Program-made: the position numbers and the translations under genes
In this document: positions 29,419 to 42,300 of the stretch, one piece after another
Layout: each line of letters begins with the position of its first letter
Position numbering within the stretch: position 1 is the stretch's first letter
The notes under the pieces: model-generated
Database searches by the model: none
The model's input: the letters and a program-made list of their open reading frames with translations, nothing else
What the model was told of the DNA's origin: nothing
Assembly (NCBI GenBank): GCA_029948255.1
Contig: JALIZF010001713.1
Coordinates: 496,001-560,000 of the forward strand
DNA from: Telmatactis stephensoni
Lineage: Eukaryota > Cnidaria > Anthozoa > Actiniaria > Isophelliidae
Length of the DNA stretch: 64,000 bases
Direction of reading: 5' to 3'

Positions 29419-32400
29419 ATGGCGTATAGACCTTCTCATCAAAATATAAAGTCCAAAGATAAGGTAGGTTAGAAACTAGTAAATAATTTTGTGGTTTAAT
29501 TCACGCGTGAAAATCATATCTTCAGTTTACTGAAATATTGTAGAGATAATTGATTTGAGCAACAATGTGTTTATTGAAGTTAGTAACAACTAGAAGGTTA
29601 TCAGATTGTGGCTTTAGGCTAAAGTCGAAGATTTGTACAAATTTAACTAGAAAACATGCACATTTTACATTTCAGTAATTATTAAAAACGTTATCATTCC
29701 ACCTTAACTTAACTACAGATAAGATCTATTTATAACAACAGCAATTTTTATCACAAATTAGCAACAATTTTATTCAGTTTTGGCAACGTTGTTATAGAGT
29801 CTATTAAAAGACATTTTTATGGCCTGTTTGCTTTCTATAGTATTGCCCTATGCGACAGTCGGGCAAACTGTTTTGTCGAGATAAACAAACTTTACTTAAA
29901 AAAGAAATATGGCCGACCCTGCTGTTAATTTCAAATTGACTTCATGCTTCTTGCGTGCAACAATAGGCCGGATTAAGGCTTTTTGCGTACAACAGTAGGT
30001 AGATTTTAAAAGGGTCAATTAATTTCGAGGTCTGGCTTAAGCCATCTTTTAGTCAAGTCACGACCGAATAACCAAGAAATACAATTCAATATATCATCAA
30101 AAGAATACTCAAAATCAAAGGCTTTTTGCGTACAACAGTAGGTAGATTTTAAAAGGGTCAATTAATTTCGAGGTCTGGCTTAAGCCATCTTTCAGTCAAG
30201 TCACGACCGAATAACCAAGAAATACAATTCAATATATCATCAGAAGAATACTCAAAATCAAAGGAATTTTATATTCAGTCATTCCAGCGTGTTGATATAT
30301 ACAGTTGGCCAGTTGGCGTGAAATCTAGGTAGTCTGCATTGAGGAAAAAGATGTTGTTCCCTGAAGTTTTGCTAATTTCTTATGATCGGGCTTATACTAG
30401 TGTTATCAGATATTTGCAAATGCTGAAGCTTCCAAAGTCTCTAGACAATTATTATTAATTTCCGTTCACAAATTAGTAATATTGATGAACAAAGCTGCTC
30501 AATAGTCCGAGAAGAAAATCTTTTCAATTGAAGGACCTTTCAGATGAGCGGCTAATTATTTATGACAAATATTCTAAAATGGATCTTCTCTGTGACAAAT
30601 GCATTTGTCTATGAAATTTGGTCAAATTTTCTCGCAAAAAGGCTTAAAATCTACGTGTAAATACTTTGTGCACTGGGGAACTCAGATCAGCACGATATTC
30701 CAGTGACGATTCTTTTGTAAAATGTCAGATTAATTAAGGTCAATACACAGCTGAAGTAATCTGCTGGGCATACAGACATGGTAAATAAACCAGTCATCTG
30801 TCAGTTTGCTTGTGTAAACAGAGATGTGTTACGTGACCTCTATGGATCGAAATACTGACAGGGGAGGGGAGGAGAGGGAGGCAAAAAATGATTTCCGGTA
30901 ATACCGTATTTACTCGAATAGGCGCCTCCCCCGAATAAGCGCCTCCCCCGAACTAAGCGCCCCCTTTGGACAAAAAAAAATTAATAAGCGCCTCCCCTGA
31001 ATAAGCGCCTCGCACCTCGTTGTACTATACTAATACCAGTACTGTTGTAGTAGTATAACATTGATATTATTGATATTAAGAGGAAAGCATACTTTGACAG
31101 TTGTGTACGCGTTTCCTCCCGCTGAATAAGCGCCTCCCTCGAATAAGCGCCTCCCCTGAATAAGCGCCCCGTTTACGACGTGAAAATTTTAATAAGCGCC
31201 GGGGCGCTTATTCGAGTAAATACGGTAATTTTAGTCTTTCCACTATAAGGCTAGTAATCCAAACAAAAATTACTCGACCAGCGAGTTGGCCGAGTTGTAA
31301 CATATTTTTCGTGTTTCACAAAATGTAGACAAGTCTCTACAGCGCATGCTCAGCCGAGAAGATTCCCAACCCCGCTGAATGAACGATAAAATGAGTGTCT
31401 TGAGTCTTCAGAAATCTTCCTCATCACTTGCATAATGGCCCGTCCATAACTACCTCGTCATTTACCGCACCAACACTAGAAGAAGCTCTTTAAATCCAAA
31501 AGAGCCCAGAGAGTGTCAAGCTTTTTTGCATCTGTAGTTTTAGGTCCTTTAACCATCTTGTAAGCCTTTTTGATCCACTCTGAGCCTGCAGTTTATCAAG
31601 GGAAGGAAGAAAGAAAAGCACACGTGTCGTTGCCTCCCAAAAGCCTTTGCGCATATTCCCAGAATTCATTGTGGGCAGGAACAGAGACATTGCCTTGCTG
31701 GATAAGAATCACCATCCAGTTAAGAGCTCTGGTTTGATTAGGGCTTGAGTCACTACCTACGGTACGAACGTTCTGTTCATGCATAGAAAAGGGCTGACAG
31801 GCTATTTGTGTTCGTCACAGCAGATAATCAATCAATTGACGAAATAATTTACGACTACACAAACGTAGACTGTTTTTGCTGAAGCATCGAAAATAAACCT
31901 TTTAACGAACTCACTGCCCGAAAAGAACCCCCAAAACTGCCATTGAAAACTTGAAATAGTTTAGAGTAAGAAAAGATTTCTGGCTGTGTTTTTATCTGAA
32001 ACATTTGTTGGATTAATCTTTAGTAGCCATGTACTTAATTAAGTCGAGGAATTAGAAACGCTAATGCCGGGCGATACCAAAATGCACAACGCTCGTCATG
32101 AATGTTTTTAGTTTTTAGAAACTTCTAGGAGAATGAAAATGTGTTCTCCAAACGACGTCGCTAATTGTCTTTTTTGGATTATCAAACCGTTTAATTACGA
32201 ATAAAGGGACTACAAGAGCGCCGACTCCACGGGTTGACCCCAAAGTTAATTTCAACTGTATAATTTCACGACTGTCTTATCATGAAAATTAGTTATTTTA
32301 CTGTTTCTGACGTCATGACCAACAAAAGAAAACAAGGGTCAGATTCTATCACAGTTTTCTTGCCGTTTTAAGGCTCAGAACGTACGTACTTAACAACAAG

Positions 32401-35400
32401 CAAACAATATCTGTAGGACACTTAAAACTAGAGGGCTCATCAATATTTGCGAAAATGGAAGACCATATGGCTTCGATGTCCAACACGAAGTTAAAGGTAG
32501 GGCCAAATGGTACACAGAATTTGCGTATAACAAGGGAATTATCTGTAGGTGAATACGATGGTATATCACGGCACACTTTGATCAATTTTGTTCGGATAAA
32601 ACAACACTGTAAATATATACCTTGGCGGATAATTTTCTATTTTTGCTTGACGAAAAAGGAATGCTGTACAAGCACTTAAAACTGAAGTGCATTTTCTTCG
32701 TGAAGCTTGTCAACGATCCTTGTCAACGCCAATATGGTGAATTAATAAAGCTTGTTTCCCTCTTAGATTGACGTATGTCACCTTATACACGACTTTCATA
32801 ACCTCCGATGAAGCGCGGACACTGGGAACGAGTTTGCACGGAAACGAGGCCACCAAGGCCTAAAACCAAAACAAACGACTCGCGAAGCGTGCTAAAACGA
32901 AGTAAAATAGTTTTAGAGGAATGTCTACGTTGCACTTTCAAAATTTTCATCAGTTTAAATTTTTCTGAGGGTAGACACATGGCTAGATTATAGCTTTAAT
33001 GATGAGTAAACTGTGTATACGGTTTTTGATTAATTAATTAATTGTTTTATATTCTTTAATTATAATTTATGTTATTTTTTTAATTTCCAATTTTGTCGAA
33101 TTATATAATAGTAGGGTGTACCTACTTAAGTATATTTTATATTGAATACCAATTATTTATATATATTGTATAGATTTTTATTATATTTTGATTTTTGCTT
33201 TTAAGTTGAGGGCCACAATGGAATTGGGGGGAGGGGGGAGGGGGGAAGTTTTGGTGCGTAAAACACATCCTCGCACTAGTACCCTAGATAGCTAAACTCT
33301 TCTGTGACTGCTTGGTTTGTAGATTCATGGAAAATGGGATGACGAGCTTGTCGGTGAAGTCTGTGCATGGATTACTAAGCATACAGGAGACTCATTCAAA
33401 CATGGTGACAAAGACGAGTTTGCTGCGTCACTCAAGAATGGAGTAACACTTTGCAAGTATGTTATAGCATATGTGGCCATCTTTGATTGGAGGCCAGAGG
33501 GGAGGGGTAAGCACGGACGGGGGGGGGGAGGGGGAGGGGGAAGGAAGCCCTTCATTTATCTCCCCCTCTCCCCCCTCTTCCCCTTTTCTCACTCCTTCCA
33601 AGCCAGTCCCCTTTTGATGACAGCTACGCAATATTGCGTTAAAATTTTCGAGTAGTATGACATGGTTCGCGCGGCTGCAAATATTGATGGCAACAATTTT
33701 GTGAGTTTTTGAAGCTCGTTCAAAAAACCTGCAACGTGTTGCTGCAATGCAACAACGTTGAACTAAAAATCATACCCGCGTGCGATGTTTTACTATGGCG
33801 CTAGAAGTTGTAGGCTAGTCAAACGTGTATACATACTTTATTTTGAACGAGTTTAGTTCTTGCTGGTAGCAAAGCTTTCATGCAGCGCGCACAACTGATT
33901 GGTGCTGGTCGTAAAGCGGTTCTTAAACCATCCCAAAGGCCGGGCAACTTGACAAGTGTGTCTCAGTTTTCTGGCCGTGGATATGATCATCTGGTGGCGT
34001 TGAGACTCACCACTCACTTACGATTCACTTACGACTCACTGACGACTCACTTACGACTCACTTACGATTGTTACTTACCTCTTACGACTCACCTACGACT
34101 CACTTACGACTGACTTACGATTGTTACTTACCTCTAAACATGGTGATGGAAATGACTGCCGGAGAAAATTCTGTACATATGATAAACGCACAGGCACAGC
34201 ACGACCAGATGGTTATAAAGATACACAGCGATGCATAGGGAAGTGAAAGCTAGTTTATTTGAATTGAGACTGCAACAACAACGAAATGTTAATGATGCTA
34301 TGATGACGATGATGCTGATACCCAAATAATTACGTATACATTTGAACTTATGCTTATTAATGACATGTTCTTTGTTTAGGCTTGCAAACGCCCTTCAAGC
34401 TGGATCAATAAAGAAGCCTAACAACAATCCTGGTAAAATGAGCTTTAAAATGGTAAGAAAGTATAAGGTGTATTGGCCCTCTATCAAGTAGCCACTTCTC
34501 AAAGTCTCAAATATACTTTCGCTCTCGCAAGCACTTTACTGAGACCACTATTAAGCGACCACTTACGGTCATTTTCCAAGTTCCCAACAGCTCGACAACA
34601 GCCCTCTAAATAGAATTACCAGTTCTACCAACCCTATTCCTGGGCTGCATGTGACGTCACGGCAGCCATCTTGGATGAGCTTCAACGAACGATTCTTGTT
34701 TGTTCATCCAACATGGCTGCTGCTTCATTGTCTTTTGATTCCCAAAGAAACGGATGAAATCCAGCAATACGGGACCCTCACCCTCACCCTCACGGGGAAA
34801 TCATTAACGTGTTTTTATCTTTAGATGGAGAACATTGGTTGGTTTGTCGAGTTTATCACAGCGTATGGTGTTCAACAAGAGTACATTTTTGTCACCGTTG
34901 ACTTGTACGAGAAACAGAACGTATGGGGGGTAAGAACATACTGCTTGAAGATCAGAACTAGGAGAGTCAGGATGTTGAGATTCCGCGCGCGCTCTTAAGG
35001 TGGCTCGACTGGGTTTTGTTTGAGGCCAACCTCCGTCGATTATGGTTGACGCATAATGATTTAAGCGAAGAAAAGAAACTTGAAACTGTCCATAGATTTG
35101 CTATGAATTTGTTTTTGAAATTAGTTTTTTGGTCGCGACGCATTTTGCGATCAAACAACGGAGGTGCGCCTCAAACCCAGTCGAGCCACCTTAAAATACC
35201 GCAAAAGCATTCTAGAAATAGTCCAAAAGAGGTAACATGTTTTATATAATAAGTGGTACATTACGCGCGCTCTGATTTGTCGAGAACCGTGTGTAATTAC
35301 AGCACACACACATAGATGACGTAATAGGATCTTACGCGCACTCTGATTGGTTGACATGTTTCGATGAATATTATATTAAACAATTAGGCTCCATTTTTCC

Positions 35401-36391
35401 GTGCGTCTGTACTCTAATAGATGCATGCAGAGAAGGCGTCAAAATGTTGCGAGAACAACAGTCGCGCCACTCAAATTCGTCTCATGGCGTACTTTTTGTT
35501 CCCACCACAGTTTGACGTCATCTGTGCATCTATTAGAGTACAGACGCACGGAAAAATAGAACCTATTTGTTAAACTTAACCCGGTGGGCGTCTCTGCTCC
35601 TTAGTCTCCTAGTTATGCTTTTAAATCATTAGAAAAGTCTCAGTTGGTGGGGTTTGCACTGGTACGATAAAATCCTGATAGTCTTTTAAATGGTTTTTGA
35701 ATGACAATGGAGCTGGATTGGTGAATAATGTGAAGTAACGCAACAAATATTATTTGCAACCTATGAAGAGAGGGAAAGGGACCTGGAGGCAAAGGGAAAG
35801 AGTTTTAGTTCTCCTTCTTCCCCATAAATCGTCCTTAAGATGTTGTTATTCGAACCCCCTCCCCCCTCCCCACCTCTATACTTAGAGCAGTTTTCGTATG
35901 AGTATGAAACGGACCGCGCCGTGCCGTCACCGTGTCAGTGCCGTAATGTCTATAAAAACATTCGAAATTCCTGCCGTAACCGTACCGTGCGGTGTCGTTT
36001 TCACAGTCATACGAAAACTGCTTCACGAAAGACGGTACGGCTACGTTTATGGTATTGAAACTGATACAGTAACGGCTCGTGATACGTTTCTACGGTACAG
36101 TTACGTTAACGGTAAAAATTGTCGTTAGTGTGAACCAGTCTTATGCATGGTTGCTCTTCTCTAGGTTGTTTTAGCTTTGCGAGCTCTCAAAGACAAGGTA
36201 AGACACTACAAAAGTAGAATCAGATTTTTGACTGTACGGTTAGGTAGGTTTAACGTATCATTACGTATCTACAATTTTTGACAGTCTTTTCTTTTTCTTT
36301 TTCGACAGACAAATAGATAGATATATATACAATTTTGTAATCAAGTTTGCGTCCTTCTTATTTCTAGGCTGCTGAAAAAGGAGTCAACTGA
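29419..36391 (+). CDS. Single calponin-homology-domain protein (transgelin/calponin-like), gene 1
   Basis: Six exons: 29419-29463, 33323-33456, 34380-34452, 34825-34929, 36165-36197 and 36368-36391 (TGA), giving 137 residues with matching phases. ATG at 29419 opens the first exon (MAYRPSHQ). The protein is almost entirely one type-3 CH domain, an actin-binding module. Its landmarks are VCAWITKHTG, LKNGVTLCKLAN, KMMENIGWFVEFITAYGV and VTVDLYEKQN, which match the transgelin/calponin pattern (LKNGVxLCxL, MENIxxF, DLxExxN). There is no C-terminal calponin-like repeat, so it is shorter than transgelin (about 200 residues). It is followed by a paralogue at 39336-43890 with the same exon phases, so the pair arose by tandem duplication. 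The first intron (3.9 kb) carries several mobile elements. Confidence 0.92.
29977..30262. repeat. 143-bp tandem duplication in CH gene 1 intron
   Basis: Two adjacent copies start GGCTTTTTGCGTACAACAG at 29977 and 30120. They differ at about two positions, so the duplication is recent. Confidence 0.95.
30903..31227. mobile_element. Non-autonomous TIR element (ACCGTATTTACTCGAATA)
   Basis: Inverted ends ACCGTATTTACTCGAATAGG and GCTTATTCGAGTAAATACGGT. AATAAGCGCCTCCC units are repeated internally at both ends. There is no ORF of note. Confidence 0.9.
31476..31784 (-). pseudogene. Possible 3' coding remnant (unrecognised protein), frame-broken
   Basis: On the minus strand a protein-like reading (about 31596-31784, with LNWMVILIQQGN and NEFWEYAQRLLGG) stops after CAFLSSFP. 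A second protein-like reading in another frame (EWIKKAYKMVKGPK ... LWALLDLKSFF, stop at 31476-31478) continues directly below it. This looks like the C-terminal end of a coding region broken by a frameshift, inside the first intron of CH gene 1 and antisense to it. I do not recognise the family, and it could be chance. Confidence 0.3.
34010..34132 (+). repeat. 10-bp tandem repeat (CTTACGACTCA) in CH gene 1 intron
   Basis: ACTCACTTACG-type units are interrupted twice by the same GATTGTTACTTACCTC segment, so there is also a higher-order period of about 55-60 bp. Confidence 0.85.
34995..35194. mobile_element. Hairpin MITE, TIR TTAAGGTGGCTCGACTGGGT
   Basis: Inverted ends with the family's GAGGC..ACCTCCG inner arm flank a 100-bp centre. 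It lies about 65 bp after the donor of CH gene 1 exon 4. Confidence 0.88.
35240..35575. repeat. Composite palindromic repeat, copy 2
   Basis: The companion block (GCGCGCTCTGATTTGTCGAG... GCACTCTGATTGG) is followed by the palindromic block with two CCGTGCGTCTGTACTC arms and TGACGTCA-like cores. Confidence 0.82.
35883..36023. mobile_element. MITE 'TAGAG-GTTTTCGTATGAG' family, copy 1
   Basis: Inverted ends TAGAGCAGTTTTCGTATGAG and TCATACGAAAACTGCT. The centre is CCGTGTCAGTGCCGTAATGT...ACATTCGAAATTC. Further copies are at 48809-48957, 49311-49458 and 62849-62974. Confidence 0.88.
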
Positions 36392-36720
36392 CCAAAAGGA
36401 CTGCATGACATATCAACTCATGTGTGACTCTAGGCAAATCATAATTTAAACCTTCCACTGTCCTTCAATCTATAGGAGTTTCTTATAGTTTTGTAATCCA
36501 CAGTCCTTAAAGTTGTCGTCTACTTTAGGTATTGTAATGATCTCATCTTGACAACGCAACGTCAGAGAATTAAAACTGTTAAAATTGAAAGTTAGTAACA
36601 AGTTTTTGAAAAGACTTCTAGCTTTCAGTTAATGTGATCATTAAGAGCAACGAGAAAGAAAAGAATGAAGTCACCACCCTACCCCCCAAAAAAACAACAA
36701 AACAAAAAACGAAAAAGAAA

Positions 36721-36965
36721 AAGAAAAGAGAAGAGAAGAGAAGGAAAGGAAAGGAAAGGAAAGGAAAGGAAAGGAAAGGAAAGGAAAGGAAAGGAAAGGA
36801 AAGGAAAGGAAAGGAAAGGAAAGGAAAGGAAAGGAAAGGAAAGGAAAGGAAAGGAAAGGAAAGGAAAGGAAAGGAAAGGAAAGGAAAGGAAAGGAAAGGA
36901 AAGGAAAGGAAAGGAAAGGAAAGGGAAGGGAAGGAAAGGAAAGGAAAGGAAAGGAAAGGAAAGAA
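36721..36965 (+). repeat. (GGAAA)n pentanucleotide microsatellite, about 45 units
   Basis: Near-perfect AAAGG repeats span about 230 bp. The KGKER-type reading frames through it are low-complexity artefacts. Confidence 0.97.
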
Positions 36966-37339
36966 AAATGAAGGACAGGCTTTACATACACAAGTTGAGC
37001 AGATAATCTTTTTAGATCTGGTCTCACTTTCTACTTAAACTTTCATATCTTCAACAGTCTTCATCGATTAGGACAAAATACTGGTTTTCAGTGCAGCGAA
37101 GTGCGATTGATAGACACCAAAACGGTCTAAAATTCGCTTTGAACAGTCCTTTGAAAGCAGCAAAAGCGCCCATTCGAACCGTGACGTCACTATGACCGCG
37201 CCGCCATAATGTAGCCTGGGGACGAGGAAAGGGGATGAGATTTATAAAATAAAAACATGTACAATTATAAAATAAGTGGATGGACAATTGTTTTTGTGGA
37301 CAAAAAGAACGGAAAACAAAGAAGAAAAAGAAAAAAAAA

Positions 37340-37650
37340 TTATGGCATCAACGAGGCTCGAACCTGTAACTCCTAAAAAGGCACCCCCTGGACACCAAGA
37401 AACAAAATGAAATAAAGAACTGAAAAAATACGAGGAAAATTTAAATTTTGGGACGATTCTCCCGAGACATTCATAGAAGCTGAGACATCGAATCGACTTA
37501 CGTTACGGATGAAGATTTCGGCCCCATCCACGCTATCCCGGTGCTACATATTACAGTTGACTTAGCCCGAAGGCCAGGGAGGGAGACGATATCCGGACCC
37601 TAATCCATACCTTTAGATATCACCTTAGACCGCTGCGCTACCTAGACACT
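37340..37650 (-). mobile_element. tRNA-derived SINE, minus strand
   Basis: Read on the minus strand, GTAGCGCAGCGGTCTAAGG (A box, near 37645-37626) and GGGTCCGGATATC (degenerate B box, near 37590) have tRNA-like spacing. A second B-box-like GGTTCGAGCC lies near 37357, which may mark a second, truncated element. Confidence 0.6.
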
Positions 37651-38377
37651 TAATAATTTTAATGTCTAATTGGGGTAGTCTATTCGGCGAAGTTTCATTG
37701 TGATGCTAATATCTTTGTTCCAAGTCCTCGGGGAAATAACAGGACCAATCAAAGTGGTTATCTGAGAATAATTCTACCCATAGATGGAGATAGTACTGAT
37801 AAATGAATACATTTGTCGTGGATATACAGTGCCTGTGTGAAACAACTTTGAACGCAGAAATGACTCTAATAATTGCTTATGAATTTTGATTTTTCTTTGC
37901 TGGATGACAATAACTGAGAGGGTTTTCGATTGAAAGACACATTTCCCGCCTGCCGTGATAATCCTGAAGCATTATCAGCGAAGGCTAAAGGCAAGTTACT
38001 ATCTTTTAACGTGTTTTAAAATCAGATCGATCAGTGTTGATTGCGACTTTCATGCATGTCATTATCTTTACAAATATCTTAAACCTTAAACACTAGAAAA
38101 GGGTGTGAGGAGTAAGAAACGAACAATATTTTTAAGAGACAAAACCACAGTTTTTGAAGTTTTGTCTGACGTAAATCTAAAGCTTTTTCACTGGCACCTT
38201 CGCAGCCATGTTGTAGTCTCGTCACGCCACGCGAATCCTTCCCACAAACGTTGTTTGTCTTGTTATATATACACTGTAAATTTTAATTTTTCGCTTATTT
38301 GTACTTTTTGAATTCAAAATCGAAATTTTGTATTTATGCAAGAGATACCAACAAATTTCAGTCGATTTTTGAAACCA

Positions 38378-38640
38378 CATCTCCTTGATTTTTCAACTTA
38401 TATCCTTCAAGCTTCGCAGTTTTTTTTCTGATTTTGATGTGCTCTTTCCAGATGTGGTCATTGTTTTTAAGTTAAGGAACTTTTGGAATTGCATGATAAA
38501 AGCTCAGCATGGAATCACAGTAACAATTCACAAAAACGTCATTTACACGTATAAGATTACAGAATACGTCTTGGTAACTGTCAAATTCGGATTTAGCATG
38601 AAAAATTAGTTTAGAATAGTTATGTTACCAGCTTCTACCC
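38378..38640 (+). repeat. Dispersed 270-285-bp repeat, copy B
   Basis: Same orientation and nearly the same sequence as 24370-24655, sharing CACGTATAAGATTRCAGAAT and CGTCTTGGTAACTGTCA. Confidence 0.88.
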
Positions 38641-38727
38641 TAAAATGCCTTCTGCACTTTTTGCGATCGACTTTTTCAGTTTTGCGCCTAGTCTAACATA
38701 CATTTCCGTTGCTATTGCATTTTATAT

Positions 38728-38862
38728 AATAATGGTACATTGCACACGCTCTGATTGGTCAAAAACCGTGTGTGTTTTCAGTTCATGCACCGATGACGTC
38801 ACAGAGTCTAACGCGCGCTCTGATTGGTTGAAATATTTAGAAAAAAGGTTATACCCGGTATA
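38728..38862. repeat. Composite repeat, companion block only
   Basis: GCACACGCTCTGATTGGTC ... GATGACGTCA ... GCGCGCTCTGATTGGTTG, matching the first half of the 35240 copy. Confidence 0.75.
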
Positions 38863-38967
38863 CGAAACAAATGAATTCATTTTATTTATTTTATTTTATT
38901 TATAAGCTTTGCCCTAGGGCGGGAGCAACTCACAGAACTGTTGTTCCAAAACGAGACTCCCTAGTAC

Positions 38968-38994
38968 AAAAAAAAAAAAAAAAAAAAAAAAAAA
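38968..38994 (+). repeat. Poly-A run (27 nt)
   Basis: An uninterrupted A run, possibly the tail of a retroposed element. The preceding 90 bp show no recognised element. Confidence 0.9.
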
Positions 38995-39335
38995 TGCGTA
39001 TACAAGTGAACAAATTAATAAATACAGGACGTAAGGACACTTAAACAACAGAGCTTTAACGATAAGTTTTTCAATGGCCTACTTACATAAACATTACTTG
39101 CGTCTGTTCTCTAATAGGTGCATAAATGTCAAAATGTATACCATTTCTAGTAATATCTAGTAAGTAAATTTATCCACAAGAATGTGCTATAGTAAAGTAT
39201 AGAATAATGAATTATTTATGAATCGTAGAACTGTGACGTCACACTTTGTCATAGTATTTATTTCCTACCTCGAGGTACTTCACTCTGGTAGTCGATCGTA
39301 TTCCATTGCTTTATAAGACTCAAAATTCTTTTAGA

Positions 39336-42300
39336 ATGGCTTCAAACGTGAGTAGATTATTAGTAAAGCCTTTTTAGGTTATTTTGTGCACCTGTTTCGT
39401 TTGTATTCATCGTACATTTTGAACCGATTTGACTTTAATTAATACGGCACACCCGAGTCGATACAGGTATTTGAAGCTTATTCTTCAACAAGTGACTCTG
39501 TAAACAAATGAGAATTTAGCTTTATAGCTAATACAACTGCTTAATCCACATCAAAAATAAACTATGATGCCGGGAATATTAAGTCGAGTACTGTTAGAAA
39601 TAGTTTACATTTTACATTTTGTCGTTTTTCAGCATTGAGCCTAACTGTTTTTAATTCAGTATAGTGCATAATTCCACTTAATATTGTTATCAATGAGTCG
39701 AGTCAACATCACCTTAAAGATCACAACAAATTCCACTGTTGTCATTCAAAATTTATAGAGCAACCTGTTGGAATGAAATTATTACATGAGTTTATCTCTA
39801 TTTTATATTGTCTAAAAGGCTAGATGGTAAGTTTGGTAAAACGAAAACAACAATAGACAATCATGAATATTTTATGTCACGCAATCTTTAACCATCTGCT
39901 CAAAAATTTGCGGGTTTTGGAAATAACGTAAGTCTGATATACCCCACATGTGTTTTACCATCATTATAATTATTAGATTCTTCGTTGTTTCTTTTCCGTT
40001 CTCCTTTCTTTTTTTCCTTCTTTCTTTTTTTCTTCTTTCTTTCTTTCCCCTTCTTCCTTCCTTCCATCCTTTTATCCCTGGATTCCTTTTCCTTAACCTG
40101 TTAACTCTTTCCTTCTTTTCTTTCTTTCTTCCGCTCCATCCATTCCTTCGCTCCTTTTCTCTCGTTCATTCATTCATTCATTCATTCATTCATTCATTCT
40201 TTCTTTCTTTCTATCTTTCGTTCTATCTTTCTTTCTTTTATTCTTTTTATTATTTCATTCATTTCGATCGTTCTTCATTCTTTCATTCGTTCTTTCTTTC
40301 GTTTGTTCTTTGTGCTTTCTTTGTTTCTTTCTTTCTTTTCAATGTTCCTTCTTTCGTGCTTTCGCTCGTTATTTCTTTCTGAAGAAACTGACTTGATTCT
40401 TATACAAATTCTTCTTTCCATTCTGCAGTGGAATAACGACGTCGCCAGACAAGTTAAAGACTGGATAGTTCGTACAACCGGATGTGCTTTCCCAGGTGGA
40501 CATAGTGCGAGCGACTACTTTGAGGTTTTGAATAGTGGCATTGTACTGTGCACGTAAGTAAATAAAGTTAATTAACAAATTAGTTACAGATCTAGCCTCC
40601 TCCGCGGGCAACCTTTTGGGCTCCCTGTGCGAAATTTTGAGAAGAAAAAAGACTACCTTTTGGGCTCTGTGTGAAATTTTGAGAAGAAAAAAGACTGGGG
40701 ACGTCGAGGCCACTACGTGTTTTTAACACAGGAGGCCCACAGCGAAAAAGCGAACAGTTGCCTGCGGAGGAGGCTATTACAAATCGTTAATCGATAGCAT
40801 TTTGACCACTTGTGACGTAAAATGTTGATAAACTAAGTCCATACTACCACGGAAAGCCATTAACAAACATTTAGATTCCATTTTTCCGTGCGACTGTACT
40901 CTAATAATTGCACAGATGACATCAAAATATGGTGACAACATAAAAGTACGCCACGACACGAAGTTGAGTAGCATGACTGTTGTTCTCACTTGACGTTTTC
41001 TGTGCATCTATTAGAGTACAGACCCACGGCAAAAAATGGAATCTATTTGTTTTACATAATATTCACCAAAACATTTTCAACCAATCAGAGTGGACGTAAG
41101 ATTCAATGACGTCATCTGTGCGTGTGAACTGTGATCACACACGGTTCTCGACAAATCAGAGCGCTCGTAATATACCAATTATTATATAATTGTTCTTTGC
41201 CACAAATCAGTGCGCGCGGAGTGGTAATACGAACAACATTTGCTCTGCTACCCTCTGACCGCAACAATGCTGCGTGAAATGTTGAACGATTTTGTTGCTG
41301 AACCTTTACGTACAAGTTGTTGTGTTGACCTATACTTTCCCGTTGAGTGGAGGGGGGAGGGGAGGGAGAACGGGATGGGAGGGAAATTTGAAAGTCAAAG
41401 AAAACTACAACAAACAGACAAGGATCCCAATTGCTCTATTGTAGATTTCTTTCTAGTTTTTCAGTACGTCCTTGTATTATGTGATAACATTGTAATTTGT
41501 TTGGCAGTTTAGCTAACAAGTTAAAACCTGGAGCCATCAAGAAATTCGATCAAAATGCTAAAATGCCATTCAAAAAGGTCAGTTTTTATACCGTCAGGAA
41601 GAGTTTAATCACGACTTGTGTTTTTTAAACCGCGGTACTAAACTGGTGTGCGTAGCCTACGCCAATTGCCGCGTACATAACTTCTGGGCATGGCAGTCTC
41701 ATACTTTAAGGTAGTTCGGGATTCATGAATTTTTACGATAAACCTGCCTTCAAAATTCCTACAAAGAAAGAGGGGCATAGGAGGAAATAAAATGTAAAAT
41801 AAAAATGGGGGGTCACCGAGGTCACTCTTGAGATATGAGAGGGGAGATGTGGGGTGTTTGGGGATCTTTTTACGAAAAATGGCCTCGCGATATCCGGTCA
41901 AATTATAAGAATTTTGGAACAACCAAATGTATTTAAAAGCAAACAAAATGATAGCCTGGGATGCAGAAAAACACTTGGAACTAAGTTGTTGCCGAACAAT
42001 TTGCAAAGAAGCGAAAGATTAACAATAATATGCGAAAAATGGCCTTTTAAAATACACGTTTTTGGAGGATCAGACAGAAAAATGATAAATTTACTCAAAA
42101 TCGAAACGATAGAAGTATTCTTTTTTTTCTTTATACGAAAAGTTTATAAAATTGTGAGCAGAAATCATTCATAAAATCAGGGGGTCACCGAATTGTTTAA
42201 AGAGTTAGAGAAGAACAAAGGGTAAAAATCTTCGAAAACGAACACAAAAAATCAGCCATTTTAGCGTTGTTCTCTGCTCCTTTTCGACTCATAATATTCC

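Larger units (their letters stand above)
36392..39335. other. Gap between the two CH genes, no gene seen
   Basis: It holds a pentanucleotide microsatellite, a minus-strand SINE, copy B of a 270-bp repeat, a companion-block repeat at about 38728-38862 and a poly-A run. TTATAAG at about 39311 lies close to the start of CH gene 2. Confidence 0.55.

Noticed and set aside
36634..37038. ORFs rich in KGKER / FLSFP
   Set aside because: They arise from the (GGAAA)n microsatellite on either strand.
41240..41512. 90-codon plus-strand ORF in CH gene 2 intron
   Set aside because: It runs through repeat sequence and a G-rich tract, lacks homology and ends at the exon 3 acceptor by chance.
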